A stretch of 64,000 nt of DNA from an uncultured Bacteroidales bacterium (GCA_905234765.1 CAJOIF010000019.1:1-64000); one strand, 5' to 3'. Shown: positions 17,398 through 27,492, counted from the first letter of the stretch. Program-made: numbers and translations. The notes: generated from the letters alone by a model not told the origin.

Positions 17398-19248
17398 ATG
17401 GAAGAAAAAAAGAGACTCTTTGAGGAATTTCCACCCGTGAGTACCGAAGAATGGGAAGCGGTAATTGAGAAAGACCTCAAAGGAGCAGACTACAACAAAA
17501 AGCTGGTTTGGCGCACTGCCGAAGGCTTCAACGTGAGGCCTTATTATCGTGCCGAAAACCTAGCCGACATCCCTTGGACGGGTCAACAACCCAACGAATT
17601 CCCCTACGTCCGTGGCAACAAAGCAGAAGGCAACGAATGGCTCGTCCGTCAGGACATTACCGTGAAAGACGTTCATGAGGCCAACAAGATTGCCTTGAAT
17701 GCCTTGAGCCGTGGCGCCAACAGCATCGGCTTCAAGTTGGAGTATGACAAGCCTTACGACACCATCGCTATCTCGACCTTGCTCAACGGCATTGACCAAA
17801 ACGCTGTGGAAATCAACTTCTACAACAACAAGTATCACCTGCCGTTGCTGGAGATGCTGTCGAAGATTCCGGGCATCAAGGGTTCTCTCAACTATGACCC
17901 GTTGACGCGTTACCTGCGCCGTGGTGTGTGGTACATCACAGAGGGTGCCGATATGGAGCTGGCCTATATCGTGGTAAAAGCCGATATGCCTGGTTTCCAG
18001 ACCATCGGTGTCAACAGCCATGTGTTCACCAACGCTGGTGCCACCATCGTTCAAGAGATGGCTTTCAGCTTGGCCGTGGGTGCCGAGTATTTAGACAAAC
18101 TGACCGAAAAGGGCTTGACCGTCGATGAGATTGCTCCCAAGATGCGCTTCAACATGGCCGTCGGACAGAACTACTTCATGGAAATGGCCAAGATGCGCGC
18201 CTACCGTCTGTTGTGGGCCAACATCGTGAAGGCCTACGGCGGCAAGGAAGAGAACGCCAAGATGCACATCCACGCCACCAACGCCGAACTGGGCATGAGC
18301 CTCTATGATGCTTACGTCAACATGCTGCGTACCACTTCGGGCACCATGTCAGCCGTCCTAGGCGGTGTGGATTCGTTCACGGTGCTGCCGTTCGACGCTC
18401 CGTTTGAGTTGCCCACCGACTTCGCCGACCGTATCGCCCGCAACCAGCAGCTCATCCTCAAGGAAGAGTCGCACTTCGACAAGGTGGCCGACCCCGCTGC
18501 AGGTTCCTACTACATCGAGAACCTCACCGAGAGCTTGGCCGTGGCCGCTTGGGAATTGTTCAACAAGATCCAGGACGAAGGCGGTTACCTCGAAGCCGTC
18601 CGCAAGGGCATGATTCAAGGCCTCATCAAGGAAAGCGCCGCCAAGAAGTTCAGCAACGTGGCCACGCGCCGCGAGACCATCCTCGGTACCAACCAATTCC
18701 CGAACTTCACCGAAAGCCTGAAGTTCACGCCCGAGGCTTGGGTCTTCGAAGCCGACGACCGCCGCGACGAGAAAGCTGAGGTCGAGACCATCGTCACCTT
18801 CCGCGCTGCACAACAGTTCGAGAAGCTGCGCTACGCCACCGATGTCTATGCACAGGACCACAAGCGTCCCGTCGCCTGGATGTTCACCTACGGCAACCTC
18901 GCCATGCGCAAGGCCCGCGCCAACTTCGCCTCCAACTTCTTCGCCTGCGCCGGCATCCAAGTGGTCGACAATCCAGGCTTCAAGACCTTGGACGAAGGTA
19001 TTGCTGCCGCCCGCGAGGTGAAGCCTGAAATCTTGGTCATCTGCTCCTCCGACGAGGAATACGGCGAAGGCAACGCCCTCAAGATCTATGAGGAGTTGAA
19101 GAACGAGACCATCGTGGTGCTGGCTGGTAACCCCGAAGGCATCGTCGACATTCTCAAAGAGGCTGGCTTGAAGTATTTCATCCATGTCAAGAGCAATGTC
19201 TTGGAGACTTTAAAGGAATTCCAAATGCAATTAGGTATAACAAAATGA
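17398..19248 (+). CDS. mutA: Methylmalonyl-CoA mutase small (beta) subunit
   Basis: 616 residues. It carries the mutase barrel (TVKDVHEANKIALNALSRGANSIG region; HIHATNAELGMSLYDAYVNMLRTTS) and a degenerate C-terminal B12-type domain lacking the DxHxxG cobalamin ligand motif, as expected for the non-catalytic subunit. With MutB it interconverts succinyl-CoA and (R)-methylmalonyl-CoA in propionate formation. mutB follows 90 bp later, after a GAGAC/GTCCC element. Confidence 0.95.
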   Translation: MEEKKRLFEEFPPVSTEEWEAVIEKDLKGADYNKKLVWRTAEGFNVRPYYRAENLADIPWTGQQPNEFPYVRGNKAEGNEWLVRQDITVKDVHEANKIALNALSRGANSIGFKLEYDKPYDTIAISTLLNGIDQNAVEINFYNNKYHLPLLEMLSKIPGIKGSLNYDPLTRYLRRGVWYITEGADMELAYIVVKADMPGFQTIGVNSHVFTNAGATIVQEMAFSLAVGAEYLDKLTEKGLTVDEIAPKMRFNMAVGQNYFMEMAKMRAYRLLWANIVKAYGGKEENAKMHIHATNAELGMSLYDAYVNMLRTTSGTMSAVLGGVDSFTVLPFDAPFELPTDFADRIARNQQLILKEESHFDKVADPAAGSYYIENLTESLAVAAWELFNKIQDEGGYLEAVRKGMIQGLIKESAAKKFSNVATRRETILGTNQFPNFTESLKFTPEAWVFEADDRRDEKAEVETIVTFRAAQQFEKLRYATDVYAQDHKRPVAWMFTYGNLAMRKARANFASNFFACAGIQVVDNPGFKTLDEGIAAAREVKPEILVICSSDEEYGEGNALKIYEELKNETIVVLAGNPEGIVDILKEAGLKYFIHVKSNVLETLKEFQMQLGITK

Positions 19249-19255
19249 CATGCGC

Positions 19256-19318
19256 CGCGAGATTGCGAGACACGAGACGAAGTTTGTCCCGCGTCCCGCG
19301 TCCCGAAGTTCCGAGTCA
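19256..19318 (+). repeat. GAGAC/GTCCC inverted element in the mutA-mutB spacer
   Basis: GCGAGACACGAGAC and GTCCCGCGTCCCGC pair at 11 of 14 positions around a short loop, every mismatch being A/C. It ends in GAGTC and is followed by an A-rich stretch to the mutB ATG at 19339. Confidence 0.8.
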
Positions 19319-19338
19319 AAAAAAGAAAGGAATAAACG

Positions 19339-21437
19339 ATGAAACCGAATTATAAAGACATCAACATCAACGCTATACCTAAGCACAATGGCTTGATTCT
19401 GCCGAATGGCGAGCTGTGGGAGACCCACGAACACATCATGGTGAAGCCTGCCTACACCGAGAAAGACCTCGAAGGCATGGAGCACCTCAACTATGCCGCT
19501 GGCATCGCCCCCTTCCTCCGTGGACCTTACATGCGTCCTTGGACCATCCGTCAGTACGCCGGTTTCTCCACCGCTGAGGAATCCAACGCCTTCTACCGCC
19601 GTAACATTGCGGCCGGTCAGAAGGGTTTGTCCGTGGCCTTCGACTTGGCCACCCACCGTGGCTACGACGCCGATCACGAACGCGTCATGGGTGATGTGGG
19701 TAAGGCTGGCGTGAGCATCTGCTCCGTCGAAGACATGAAGGTGTTGTTCGACCAGATTCCGCTGAACAAAATGTCCGTCTCCATGACCATGAACGGCGCT
19801 GTGTTGCCCGTTCTCGCCTTTTATATCGTCGCCGCCTTGGAGCAGGGTGCCAAGTATGAAGAGTTGCAAGGCACCATCCAGAACGACATCCTGAAGGAGT
19901 TCATGGTGCGTAACACCTATTGCGCATCATCGCCGACATCTTCGAGTTCACCTCGCAGAACATGCCGAAGTTCAACAGCATCTCCATCTCGGGCTACCAC
20001 ATGCAGGAAGCCGGTGCCACCTCCGACATCGAAATGGCCTACACCCTGGCCGACGGTTGGGATTACCTCCGCACCGGTGTGAAGGCTGGTTTGGACATCG
20101 ACGCTTTTGCGCCGCGTCTGTCCTTCTTCTGGTGCTCGGGTATGAACCACTTTATGGAGATTGCCAAGATGCGTGCCGCTCGTATGCTGTGGGCCAAGAT
20201 CGTGCGCACCTTCAACCCAAAGAATGCGAAGTCACTGGCCCTGCGTACCCACACGCAGACCTCCGGCTGGAGCCTCACCGAGCAAGACCCGTTCAACAAC
20301 GTGGCGCGTACTTGTATCGAGGCTATGGGCGCCGCCTTGGGTCACACCCAGTCGCTGCACACCAACGCCTTGGACGAAGCCATCGCTCTGCCCACCGACT
20401 TCAGCGCCCGTATCGCTCGTAACACCCAAATCTACATTCAGGAAGAGACCAACGTTTGCCGCGTGGTTGACCCATGGGCAGGTTCTTACTATGTGGAGAG
20501 CCTCACCCATGAGATTGCCCACCGCGCTTGGAACCACATCCAGGAGGTGGAAGCCATGGGTGGCATGGCCAAAGCCATCGAGACCGGTCTGCCGAAGATG
20601 CGTATCGAGGAAGCCTCGGCCCGTAAGCAGGCACAAATCGACTCGGGTCGCGAGACCATCGTCGGTATCAACAAGTACCGCCTCGACCACGAAGACCCCA
20701 TCGAGACCCTGGAAATCGACAACACCGCCGTGCGTGAGTCGCAGATCAAGCGCTTGAAGGAACTCCGCGCCAACCGCAACGAGGCCGACGTGCAGCGTTG
20801 CCTCGATGCCATCACCAAGTGCGCCGAGACCCACGAGGGCAACCTGCTGGCATTGGCCGTTGAAGCCGCCAAGTGCCGCGCTTCGCTGGGTGAGATTTCG
20901 ATGGCTTGCGAGAAGGTCGCTGGCCGTTACAAAGCTGTTATCCGTTCAATCTCTGGAGTATATTCTATGGAAACGAAAAACGACGCAAGATTTGAGGAGG
21001 CCTGCAAGATGGCCGACGAGTTCGCCAAGATGGAAGGCCGCCGTCCGCGTATCATGGTCGCCAAGATGGGTCAGGACGGACACGACCGTGGCGCCAAGGT
21101 GGTGGCCACCGGTTATGCCGACATCGGCTTCGATGTGGATATGGGACCCTTGTTCCAGACGCCCGCTGAGGCTGCCAAGCAAGCTGTTGAGAACGACGTC
21201 CACATCATGGGCGTGAGTTCACTGGCCGCAGGTCACAAGACCCTGGTGCCTCAGGTCATCGAAGAGTTGGAGAAGCTCGGTCGTCCTGACATCATGGTCA
21301 CCGTTGGTGGTGTAATTCCCGCACAGGACTACCAGTTCCTGTATGACGCCGGCGCTGTGGCTATCTTCGGTCCCGGTACGCCTGTCAGCGAGTCAGCCAT
21401 CAAGATGCTGGAGCTGCTGATTGCAGCGAGGAAATAA
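19339..21437 (+). pseudogene. mutB: Methylmalonyl-CoA mutase large (alpha) subunit, frame broken by a small deletion
   Basis: The first part (19339 to about 19920) reads in frame 1 through KEFMVRNTY; the family sequence then continues in another frame from 19920 ([13 protein letters not shown]). The stretch normally joining them, about seven residues of the type IYPPKPS plus one base, is missing, consistent with a 22-base deletion. Repaired, it would be about 706 residues, the usual length, with the B12 motif DGHDRGAK (about 21080) and C-terminal [10 protein letters not shown]. As written, only a 247-residue fragment would be made. mutA and the whole decarboxylase operon are intact, so either the pathway has just been lost or, more simply, the deletion is a consensus error. 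Confidence 0.85.
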
Positions 21438-21460
21438 AGTTCTCGCTAAATCCAAAACAA

Positions 21461-21492
21461 GAAAACCGCCTCGAAGTTTCGGGGCGGTTTTC
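21461..21492. terminator. Bidirectional terminator between mutB and oadB
   Basis: 15-base arms from GAAAACCGCC to GGCGGTTTTC with one mismatch, between two convergent operons; A/T-runs on both sides. Confidence 0.75.
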
Positions 21493-21509
21493 ATATTAAT
21501 CAATGTAGA

Positions 21510-23252
21510 TTACATCATCAGGAACGACATCATCACACCTGCAGCAACAGCCGAGCCGATAACGCCAGAGACGTTCGGGGCCATGGCATGCATGAGCAGG
21601 TGGTTCGACGGGTCGTACTTCTGACCTTCCACTTCGACGACGCGGGCGCTGTCGGGCACAGCCGAAACGCCAGCGGCACCGATCATCGGGTTGATTTTCT
21701 CCTTCAGGAAAACATTCATCAACTTGGCACCCAGCAGACCGCCAGCAGTGGCCACGCAGAACGAGGCAGCACCGAGGGCAAAGATCTTGATGGAGCTTGA
21801 AGTCAAGAACACGGAGGCCTGTGTGGAAGCGCCCACGGTGAGACCCAAGATGATGGTGACGATGTCAATCAACGGGTTGGAAGCTGTGTTCTGCAAGCGC
21901 TTCACGACGCCCGACTCTTTGATGATGTTGCCGAAGAACAGCATACCCAACAGCGGCAGGGCTGTGGGGCTGATGAAGGTGGTCAGGATGAGGCCGACGA
22001 TGGGGAACATGATCTTTTCGGTCTTGTTCACCATGCGCGGGGCTTTCATCTTGATGAGGCGTTCTTCTTTGGTGGTCAGCGCACGGATGATAGGCGGCTG
22101 AATCACGGGCACCAGAGCCATATACGAATAAGCCGCAATGGCGATGGGACCGATGAGGTTGCGCGTGCCGTTCAAGCCGTTGGCAAGACGTGAGGAAAGG
22201 AAGATGGCGGTAGGACCGTCGGCACCACCGATGATACCGATGGCACCAGCCTCACGCAGATTGAAGCCGAGATACAAGGCACCGATGAAGGTGATAAACA
22301 CACCCAATTGTGCAGCAGCACCGAGGATCATCAGTTTCGGGTTGGCGATGAGCGACGAGAAGTCGGTCATGGCACCGATGCCCAAGAAAATCAATGGCGG
22401 ATACACACCCGAGGTCACACCAAAGTACAGGTAGTTCAACACGCTGCCTTTCTGGTAGAGACCCGTCTGGAGGTTCAACTCGCCGCTTTGGAAGACTTCG
22501 TTCATGAAGGCTTTCACGCTTTCAATCTCGTTGGCGGCCAAGCCAAACTCGGTCAGCTTGAGGTGGTCAACTTGTTTGATGGCATCGCTGAGCACCAAGT
22601 GTTTGTCGCCTGGGTTGTCGCCAAAGACAGCTACCAACAGGGCCTTGGCCGTGTCGATGCTGAAGGGCAAATCTGCCGGATTAGCGTTGTTGACAAAGTC
22701 CATGGCTGCGGCAAAGTCGATGCCTGCGCCTTGGAAGAATGGGATGTTACCGCAAATGATACCAGTTCCAATCGGGATGAGCAGCATAGGCTCGAACTCG
22801 AAGCGGACGGCGAGGAAGATGAAGAGGATACCCACCAAAATCATGATGATGTTACCCAACTTGCAATTTCTGAAACCCGTCAGCAGCCAGAAGTTGCCTA
22901 GACCTTCTTTCAAGCGGTCTTTGGTGGTCATCTCCTTGACTTCGGCTTTTCCAACGGCATGAACCTTGCTGTTTTGTTTCTCCAAAGCAGTCACGCGCTT
23001 GTCGAGGCTTTCCATCCGTTGACCCATCTCAACCGACTTTTGCTGTTCGGCGACGATAGCATCAGCCATGGCAGCTAATTGCGCGTTGCTTTCTTCGGCG
23101 GTCATTTCGCTCACTTGCTCGGTGTTTCCTAGGTCGGCGACTCTGGTGGCGAACAACGGGTTGTTGACGACCACGAGGTTCAGTAGCATCAGGAGCACCA
23201 ATGAGCCGAGAATGACCGCAGGCTTTCTGTAAATACTTTTCTTGCCTAACAT
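21510..23252 (-). CDS. oadB: Na+-translocating decarboxylase beta subunit, enlarged
   Basis: 580 residues against roughly 400 for a typical OadB/MmdB. The conserved membrane core is intact, including GIGAMTDFSSLIANP, GIIGGADGPTAIFLSSRLA, and NPLIDIVTIILGLTVGA. The extra length is an N-terminal region with its own transmembrane helix (about 12-33) and a probable coiled coil (about 50-95), and an added segment of about 90 residues (about 175-268) between the first core helices. The subunit couples carboxybiotin decarboxylation to Na+ export. Last gene of the mce operon, four bases after the BCCP gene. The role of the added parts is unknown. Confidence 0.92.
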   Translation of the reverse strand: MLGKKSIYRKPAVILGSLVLLMLLNLVVVNNPLFATRVADLGNTEQVSEMTAEESNAQLAAMADAIVAEQQKSVEMGQRMESLDKRVTALEKQNSKVHAVGKAEVKEMTTKDRLKEGLGNFWLLTGFRNCKLGNIIMILVGILFIFLAVRFEFEPMLLIPIGTGIICGNIPFFQGAGIDFAAAMDFVNNANPADLPFSIDTAKALLVAVFGDNPGDKHLVLSDAIKQVDHLKLTEFGLAANEIESVKAFMNEVFQSGELNLQTGLYQKGSVLNYLYFGVTSGVYPPLIFLGIGAMTDFSSLIANPKLMILGAAAQLGVFITFIGALYLGFNLREAGAIGIIGGADGPTAIFLSSRLANGLNGTRNLIGPIAIAAYSYMALVPVIQPPIIRALTTKEERLIKMKAPRMVNKTEKIMFPIVGLILTTFISPTALPLLGMLFFGNIIKESGVVKRLQNTASNPLIDIVTIILGLTVGASTQASVFLTSSSIKIFALGAASFCVATAGGLLGAKLMNVFLKEKINPMIGAAGVSAVPDSARVVEVEGQKYDPSNHLLMHAMAPNVSGVIGSAVAAGVMMSFLMM

Positions 23253-23256
23253 GACC

Positions 23257-23697
23257 TTATCCGATTACGATTAAAGTATCACCTTGAAGCACATTGTCGC
23301 CCTGACGGCAGTTGATGGCGGTGATGGTACCGTCAGCCTCGGCCAACAGGTTGTTTTCCATCTTCATGGCTTCGTACATGAGCAGCTTGTCGCCCTTCTT
23401 GACGGCATCGCCTTGCTTGACGAAGATTTGCATGATGGTTCCGGGAAGCGGAGCGGCCATCTTGTAGCCGGCACCACCTGCGGCAGCGGCCGGTTTCGGG
23501 GCAGCACTTTGGGCAGGAGCATTTGATGCGGGCTTGGCAGCAGGACGGGCCACAGGAGCCACGACCGGAGCGGCTTGCTCTTCCATTTCCACTTGATATT
23601 CAGTGCCATTCACATTGATCGTGGCGATGTTGCCCTCAATGTTTTGGACTTCTACTTCGTATGGTTTCCCACTAATGGTGAATTTGAATTTTTTCAT
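23257..23697 (-). CDS. mmdC: Biotin carboxyl carrier protein of methylmalonyl-CoA decarboxylase
   Basis: 146 residues: an N-terminal beta region, an Ala/Pro-rich flexible linker (about 44-78) and a C-terminal biotinyl domain with the biotinylation motif YEAMKMEN (Lys about 112). It carries CO2 as carboxybiotin from the carboxyltransferase MmdA to the membrane subunit OadB. It lies between oadG and oadB, the order expected for this complex. Confidence 0.93.
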   Translation of the reverse strand: MKKFKFTISGKPYEVEVQNIEGNIATINVNGTEYQVEMEEQAAPVVAPVARPAAKPASNAPAQSAAPKPAAAAGGAGYKMAAPLPGTIMQIFVKQGDAVKKGDKLLMYEAMKMENNLLAEADGTITAINCRQGDNVLQGDTLIVIG

Positions 23698-23708
23698 TTT
23701 TCTACAAT

Positions 23709-24095
23709 TTAACGTTTCCAGTGTCTAACTCCGTAATTTTTGTCGTTCCAAGAAGTTGCCCTTCTCTCGATGGTGATGACATTGCTCTCCTCGTCGTGGA
23801 GGTTGGTGGAGAGATAGAGGGCCATGCCGATGGCAGTCAGCACCTCGGGGGCTATCTCACCTTCAGCCAACTTGACAGCAGGCTTGGGAGCGGTAGAGGG
23901 CTTCAACTCAGTTTTCGGAGCGCTTCTCTTGGCATCCTGCTTGATGAAATACGCAGCCACGCCACGGAAAATCGTCGAGAGGATGAAAAGTGCCAAGATA
24001 ACAATCAGAAAACCAGCGACGGTGACAATCCAGCCTTTGGTGTAGACCCAATCTTCGTGAGCCAACAGTAATGATATTTGTAACAGGTTCATCAC
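23709..24095 (-). CDS. oadG: Na+-translocating decarboxylase gamma subunit (OadG family)
   Basis: 128 residues. One N-terminal transmembrane helix (WIVTVAGFLIVILALFILSTIF, in part, about 22-45), a Lys/Ala/Pro-rich stretch and a short C-terminal domain with EVLTAIGMALYLSTNLHDEE. The gamma subunit holds the complex together. The family is poorly conserved in sequence; the assignment rests mainly on the helix, the C-terminal motif and its place between mmdA and the BCCP gene. Confidence 0.85.
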   Translation of the reverse strand: MMNLLQISLLLAHEDWVYTKGWIVTVAGFLIVILALFILSTIFRGVAAYFIKQDAKRSAPKTELKPSTAPKPAVKLAEGEIAPEVLTAIGMALYLSTNLHDEESNVITIERRATSWNDKNYGVRHWKR

Positions 24096-24110
24096 TTTGT
24101 GGATTTAGGG

Positions 24111-25670
24111 TTACAGCGGGATGTTCGAATGTTTCTTCTCGGGATTGGCGAGGCGCTTCGTCTCAAGGGTGCGCAGGGCACGGATGACACGGAAACGGGT
24201 ATTGCGCGGTTCGATGACATCGTCAATATAACCGAACTTGGCAGCCTCGTAGGGGTTGGCGAATTTCTTGGTGTATTCATCCACCTTCTTGGCAACGAAT
24301 TCAGCGCGCTCTTCGGGATTCTCGATTTCGGCAATCTTCTTGCCATCAAGCACCTCGACGGCACCGCTGGCACCCATGACAGCGATTTCGGCGGACGGCC
24401 AAGCGTAGTTGACATCGTTGCGGAGCTGTTTGCAACCCATCACGAGGTGGGAGCCGCCATATGACTTACGCAGTGTAACAGTGACCTTCGGCACGGTGGA
24501 TTCACCGTAGGCATAGAGCAACTTGGCGCCGTGGACGATGATACCCGCATACTCTTGACCCGTACCAGGCAGGAAGCCAGGCACATCGACCAAGGTCACG
24601 ATCGGGATATTGAAAGCGTCGCAGAAGCGCACGAAACGGGCACCCTTGCGGGAAGCGTCGCAGTCCAAAACACCAGCGAAGAAGGCCGGGTTGTTGGCCA
24701 CGATACCTACCGACATACCATCGAAGCGGGCGAAGCCGACGATGATGTTCTTGGCGTAGTTCTTATGGATCTCGAGGAAGTCGCCATTGTCAACGATAGC
24801 GGTGATGATGTCGCCAACGTTGTAAGGCTTGTTCGGGTTGTCGGGAATGATCTGGTTCAACGCATCTTCCATACGATCGATGGGGTCGTTGCATTCCACA
24901 AGCGGAGCGTTCTCCATGTTGTTCTGTGGGATGAAGGAAATGAGTCGGCGGATGATGCCGAGACCTTCTTCTTCACTTTCGGCAGCGAAGTGGGCCACGC
25001 CTGACTTCTGGCTGTGGATGCGGGCGCCACCGAGGTCGTCGGTGGAAACGTCTTCACCAATAACGGTCTTCACCACTTTCGGACCTGTGAGGAACATGTA
25101 GCTGCCTGCATTGGTCATGATGATGAAGTCGGTCAGAGCGGGAGAATACACGGCGCCACCGGCGCAGGGACCGAAAATGGCCGAAATCTGCGGGATGACA
25201 CCCGAAGCGTTGATGTTGCGCTGGAAGATTTCAGCGTAACCGGCGAGGGAGCGTGAACCCTCTTGGATACGGGCACCGCCCGAGTCGCAAATGCCGATGA
25301 CGGGAGCGCCAACTTTCATGGCTTGGTCCATCACTTTGCAAATCTTGAGCGACATGGTCTCACTCAAGGCACCGCCAAACACGGTGAAGTCTTGGGCGTA
25401 AACATAGACGACGCGGCCGTCGATGGTACCATGACCAGTGACGACGCCGTCGCCGAGGAATTGCTGTTTGTCGAGACCGAAATCGACGGTGCGATGGGTC
25501 ACGAACATGTCAGTCTCTTCGAAACTGCCTTCGTCGAGCAGGAGGGCGATGCGCTCGCGGGCCGTCATCTTGCCTTTGGCATGTTGGGAGTCAATGCGCT
25601 TCTGGCCACCACCGAGACGGGCCTCATTGCGCTTCTCCAACAATTCTTGTATTTTCTGTTCGATTAACAT
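24111..25670 (-). CDS. mmdA: Methylmalonyl-CoA decarboxylase carboxyltransferase subunit (PCC-beta-like)
   Basis: 519 residues. The open frame reaches 25724, but the first 18 codons come from the upstream repeat; [17 protein letters not shown] at 25670 is the family start. Crotonase-fold carboxyltransferase motifs are seen: [52 protein letters not shown], and [14 protein letters not shown]. It moves the carboxyl group of (S)-methylmalonyl-CoA to biotin, giving propionyl-CoA. The neighbours (mce upstream, oadG, BCCP, oadB downstream) favour the decarboxylase over propionyl-CoA carboxylase. Confidence 0.95.
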   Translation of the reverse strand: MLIEQKIQELLEKRNEARLGGGQKRIDSQHAKGKMTARERIALLLDEGSFEETDMFVTHRTVDFGLDKQQFLGDGVVTGHGTIDGRVVYVYAQDFTVFGGALSETMSLKICKVMDQAMKVGAPVIGICDSGGARIQEGSRSLAGYAEIFQRNINASGVIPQISAIFGPCAGGAVYSPALTDFIIMTNAGSYMFLTGPKVVKTVIGEDVSTDDLGGARIHSQKSGVAHFAAESEEEGLGIIRRLISFIPQNNMENAPLVECNDPIDRMEDALNQIIPDNPNKPYNVGDIITAIVDNGDFLEIHKNYAKNIIVGFARFDGMSVGIVANNPAFFAGVLDCDASRKGARFVRFCDAFNIPIVTLVDVPGFLPGTGQEYAGIIVHGAKLLYAYGESTVPKVTVTLRKSYGGSHLVMGCKQLRNDVNYAWPSAEIAVMGASGAVEVLDGKKIAEIENPEERAEFVAKKVDEYTKKFANPYEAAKFGYIDDVIEPRNTRFRVIRALRTLETKRLANPEKKHSNIPL

Positions 25671-25697
25671 GGTATTGTGTGTTATGATTATTCTTTT

Positions 25698-25768
25698 GAC
25701 TCGGGACGCGGGACTGCGGGACACGGGACTTTCCTTGTCTCGCGTCTCGTGTCTCGAAGTCTCGTGTC
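25698..25768 (-). repeat. GAGAC/GTCCC inverted element in the mce-mmdA spacer
   Basis: In the transcribed (minus) direction GAGAC units come first and GTCCCG units second, the same orientation as at 3061 and 19256. It abuts the mce stop codon at 25769 and ends 28 bases before the mmdA start. Confidence 0.8.
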
Positions 25769-26185
25769 TTACTTGTTCTTATTCTCGCAAAGTTCAGTCA
25801 GCACGCCGAAGGTCGATTTCGGATGCAGGAAGGCGATGCTCAAGCCTTCGGCACCGCCGCGCGGAGCCTGGTCGATGAGACGGATGCCGGCTTCCTTGGC
25901 TTCTTCGAGGTGGCCTTCAAGGTTCTCGACGGCGAAGGCGATGTGGTGCATACCACCCTTGCCGTTGTTCTTCTCGATGAAAGCGGCGATGGTGCTCTCG
26001 GGGCTGGTCGGCTCCAAAAGCTCGATTTTGGTCTGGCCGCAGCGCAAGAAAGCGGTCTTCACTTTCTGGTCGGCGACTTCTTCAATGGCATAGCACTTGG
26101 TGCCAAGCAGTTTTTCAAAGAAAGGAATGGACTCGTCCAAACTCGTGACGGCGATTCCAATGTGCTCAATGTGAGTAGGTTGCAT
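25769..26185 (-). CDS. mce: Methylmalonyl-CoA epimerase
   Basis: 138 residues, vicinal-oxygen-chelate fold. [19 protein letters not shown] opens the first half; [17 protein letters not shown] opens the second; metal ligands are the His of each (HIGIA, HHIAF) and Glu in FGVLTELCE. It interconverts (R)- and (S)-methylmalonyl-CoA, linking MutAB to the decarboxylase encoded downstream in the same operon. Confidence 0.95.
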   Translation of the reverse strand: MQPTHIEHIGIAVTSLDESIPFFEKLLGTKCYAIEEVADQKVKTAFLRCGQTKIELLEPTSPESTIAAFIEKNNGKGGMHHIAFAVENLEGHLEEAKEAGIRLIDQAPRGGAEGLSIAFLHPKSTFGVLTELCENKNK

Positions 26186-26226
26186 ATCTTATTCGAATAA
26201 AATTATTATTAAGTGAATTCACGGTG

Positions 26227-26234
26227 CAAAGGTA
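26227..26234 (-). promoter_or_regulatory. -7 box TACCTTTG of the mce operon
   Basis: About 42 bp before the mce ATG at 26185. Confidence 0.55.
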
Positions 26235-26267
26235 TGATAATTTTTGGCGGATTGCAAAGAAATTGTT

Positions 26268-27389
26268 TCACTTTATAAAGTCCTCAAAATTATCTTGATT
26301 TATGACGACAAAATCTGTGTTCGGATAAGCGTTTCGGAATGTTTCCGACAATTTCACTTTCACTTTTGAGTTCCATTTGATTTCGCATGCGAGTATTTTT
26401 CCGTCCGATTCCTCCAAATAGTCAATCTCTTGCTGTTGTTTGGTGCGCCAAAAGTAGGTGTTTGCCCATATCTCGTTGTATGCCAAATGTTTCATCCGCT
26501 CGGAAATGACGAAGTTTTCCCACAATTGCCCAATGTCCTGTCGCATTTCGGGAAGTGTAAAATCAGCAATCAACGCGTTGCGGATGCCGTTGTCGTAGAA
26601 GAAAACCTTTCGGCTTGCCTTCAATTCGTTCCGAAGATTTCGAGCAAACGATGGCAAACGGAAGATGATAAAGCATTGCTCCAACAACACGATATATTTT
26701 TCCACCGTTTTCGCGTCCATCGAACAAATACTGCCCAATTCGTTGAACGACACTTGCGAACCAACCTGATAGGCCAATGCCCGTAATAGTGTGAGCAACT
26801 TATCGGGATGCTTGATGTTTTCCCAAGCGAGAATGTCCTTGTAAAGGTAAGCGTCCGTAAGTTGCTTAAGCACCTGTTTCTCATGGCCGTCACTCGTCAC
26901 GACCTCGGGATAATAACCATAGACCAAACGGTGGGGCAAAAGGCGTTTCTCTTTCAGCAGCCCGTGATGAGCCACCATCTCGGAAAAGGAAAGTGGAAAC
27001 ATCTGGTATTGCCATTTCCTACCCGTGAGTGGTTCGTTGACTTTGTTGGCCAACTCAAAGTCTGAACTGCCTGTGGCAATCAGTTGGACGTCTTTGATTT
27101 GGTCGGTGATCAGTTTCAGCCGTAAACCGACATCCTTGATTCGTTGCGCCTCATCAATGACAACGATTTTGTTGTTGCCGAACTGTGACTTCAACCTGTC
27201 CGCAGAAGCGTTTTCAAACATTTTTTGTACATCCAATTCATCACCGTTTAGCCAAAGACAATCGACCTGATCTGCCATCAAATCATTCAGCAATGTTGTT
27301 TTTCCCACCTGTCTTGCTCCAAGCAATATAAGTGCCTTGCCCGTAAACAGTTTGTTTTTCAGTACTTCTTCAAGCTTTCTTTTAATCAT
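26268..27389 (-). CDS. AAA-type ATPase with DUF4143 domain
   Basis: 373 residues. Walker A LLGARQVGKTTLL (about 22-34), Walker B IVVIDEAQRI, sensor IATGSSDF, then DUF4143 (SFNELGSICSMDAKTVEKYI) and a C-terminal CEIKWNSK strand reminiscent of nuclease folds. It is a paralogue of the gene at 5183 and more distantly of that at 57634. It sits alone behind the propionate operon; upstream lie a -7 box, two 32-bp-spaced repeats and a perfect 24-bp palindrome. Its cellular role is not known. Confidence 0.85.
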   Translation of the reverse strand: MIKRKLEEVLKNKLFTGKALILLGARQVGKTTLLNDLMADQVDCLWLNGDELDVQKMFENASADRLKSQFGNNKIVVIDEAQRIKDVGLRLKLITDQIKDVQLIATGSSDFELANKVNEPLTGRKWQYQMFPLSFSEMVAHHGLLKEKRLLPHRLVYGYYPEVVTSDGHEKQVLKQLTDAYLYKDILAWENIKHPDKLLTLLRALAYQVGSQVSFNELGSICSMDAKTVEKYIVLLEQCFIIFRLPSFARNLRNELKASRKVFFYDNGIRNALIADFTLPEMRQDIGQLWENFVISERMKHLAYNEIWANTYFWRTKQQQEIDYLEESDGKILACEIKWNSKVKVKLSETFRNAYPNTDFVVINQDNFEDFIK

Positions 27390-27410
27390 ATCCCAATCAT
27401 TTTACGGCTG

Positions 27411-27418
27411 CAAAGATA
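27411..27418 (-). promoter_or_regulatory. -7 box TATCTTTG of the ATPase gene at 27389
   Basis: 22 bp before the ATG; the operator-like repeats lie just upstream on the minus strand. Confidence 0.5.
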
Positions 27419-27467
27419 TAACTTTTTCGGAATATAATCCACAAAAGTTATAACTTTTGTGGAATTA
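27417..27467 (-). promoter_or_regulatory. Candidate operator: 24-bp perfect palindrome and a 32-bp-spaced repeat
   Basis: 27439-27462 is a perfect palindrome with arms CCACAAAAGTTA. TATAACTTTT followed by GGAAT occurs at 27417 and again at 27449, a spacing of 32 bp, the same period as upstream of the ATPase gene at 5183. Confidence 0.6.
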
Positions 27468-27492
27468 AATCGGATAATTTGCTAAAATACGA

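Noticed and set aside
19900..19960. Programmed frameshifting or recoding in mutB
   Set aside because: About seven conserved residues are missing, so it is a deletion, not a slip; no slippery sequence or downstream structure seen.
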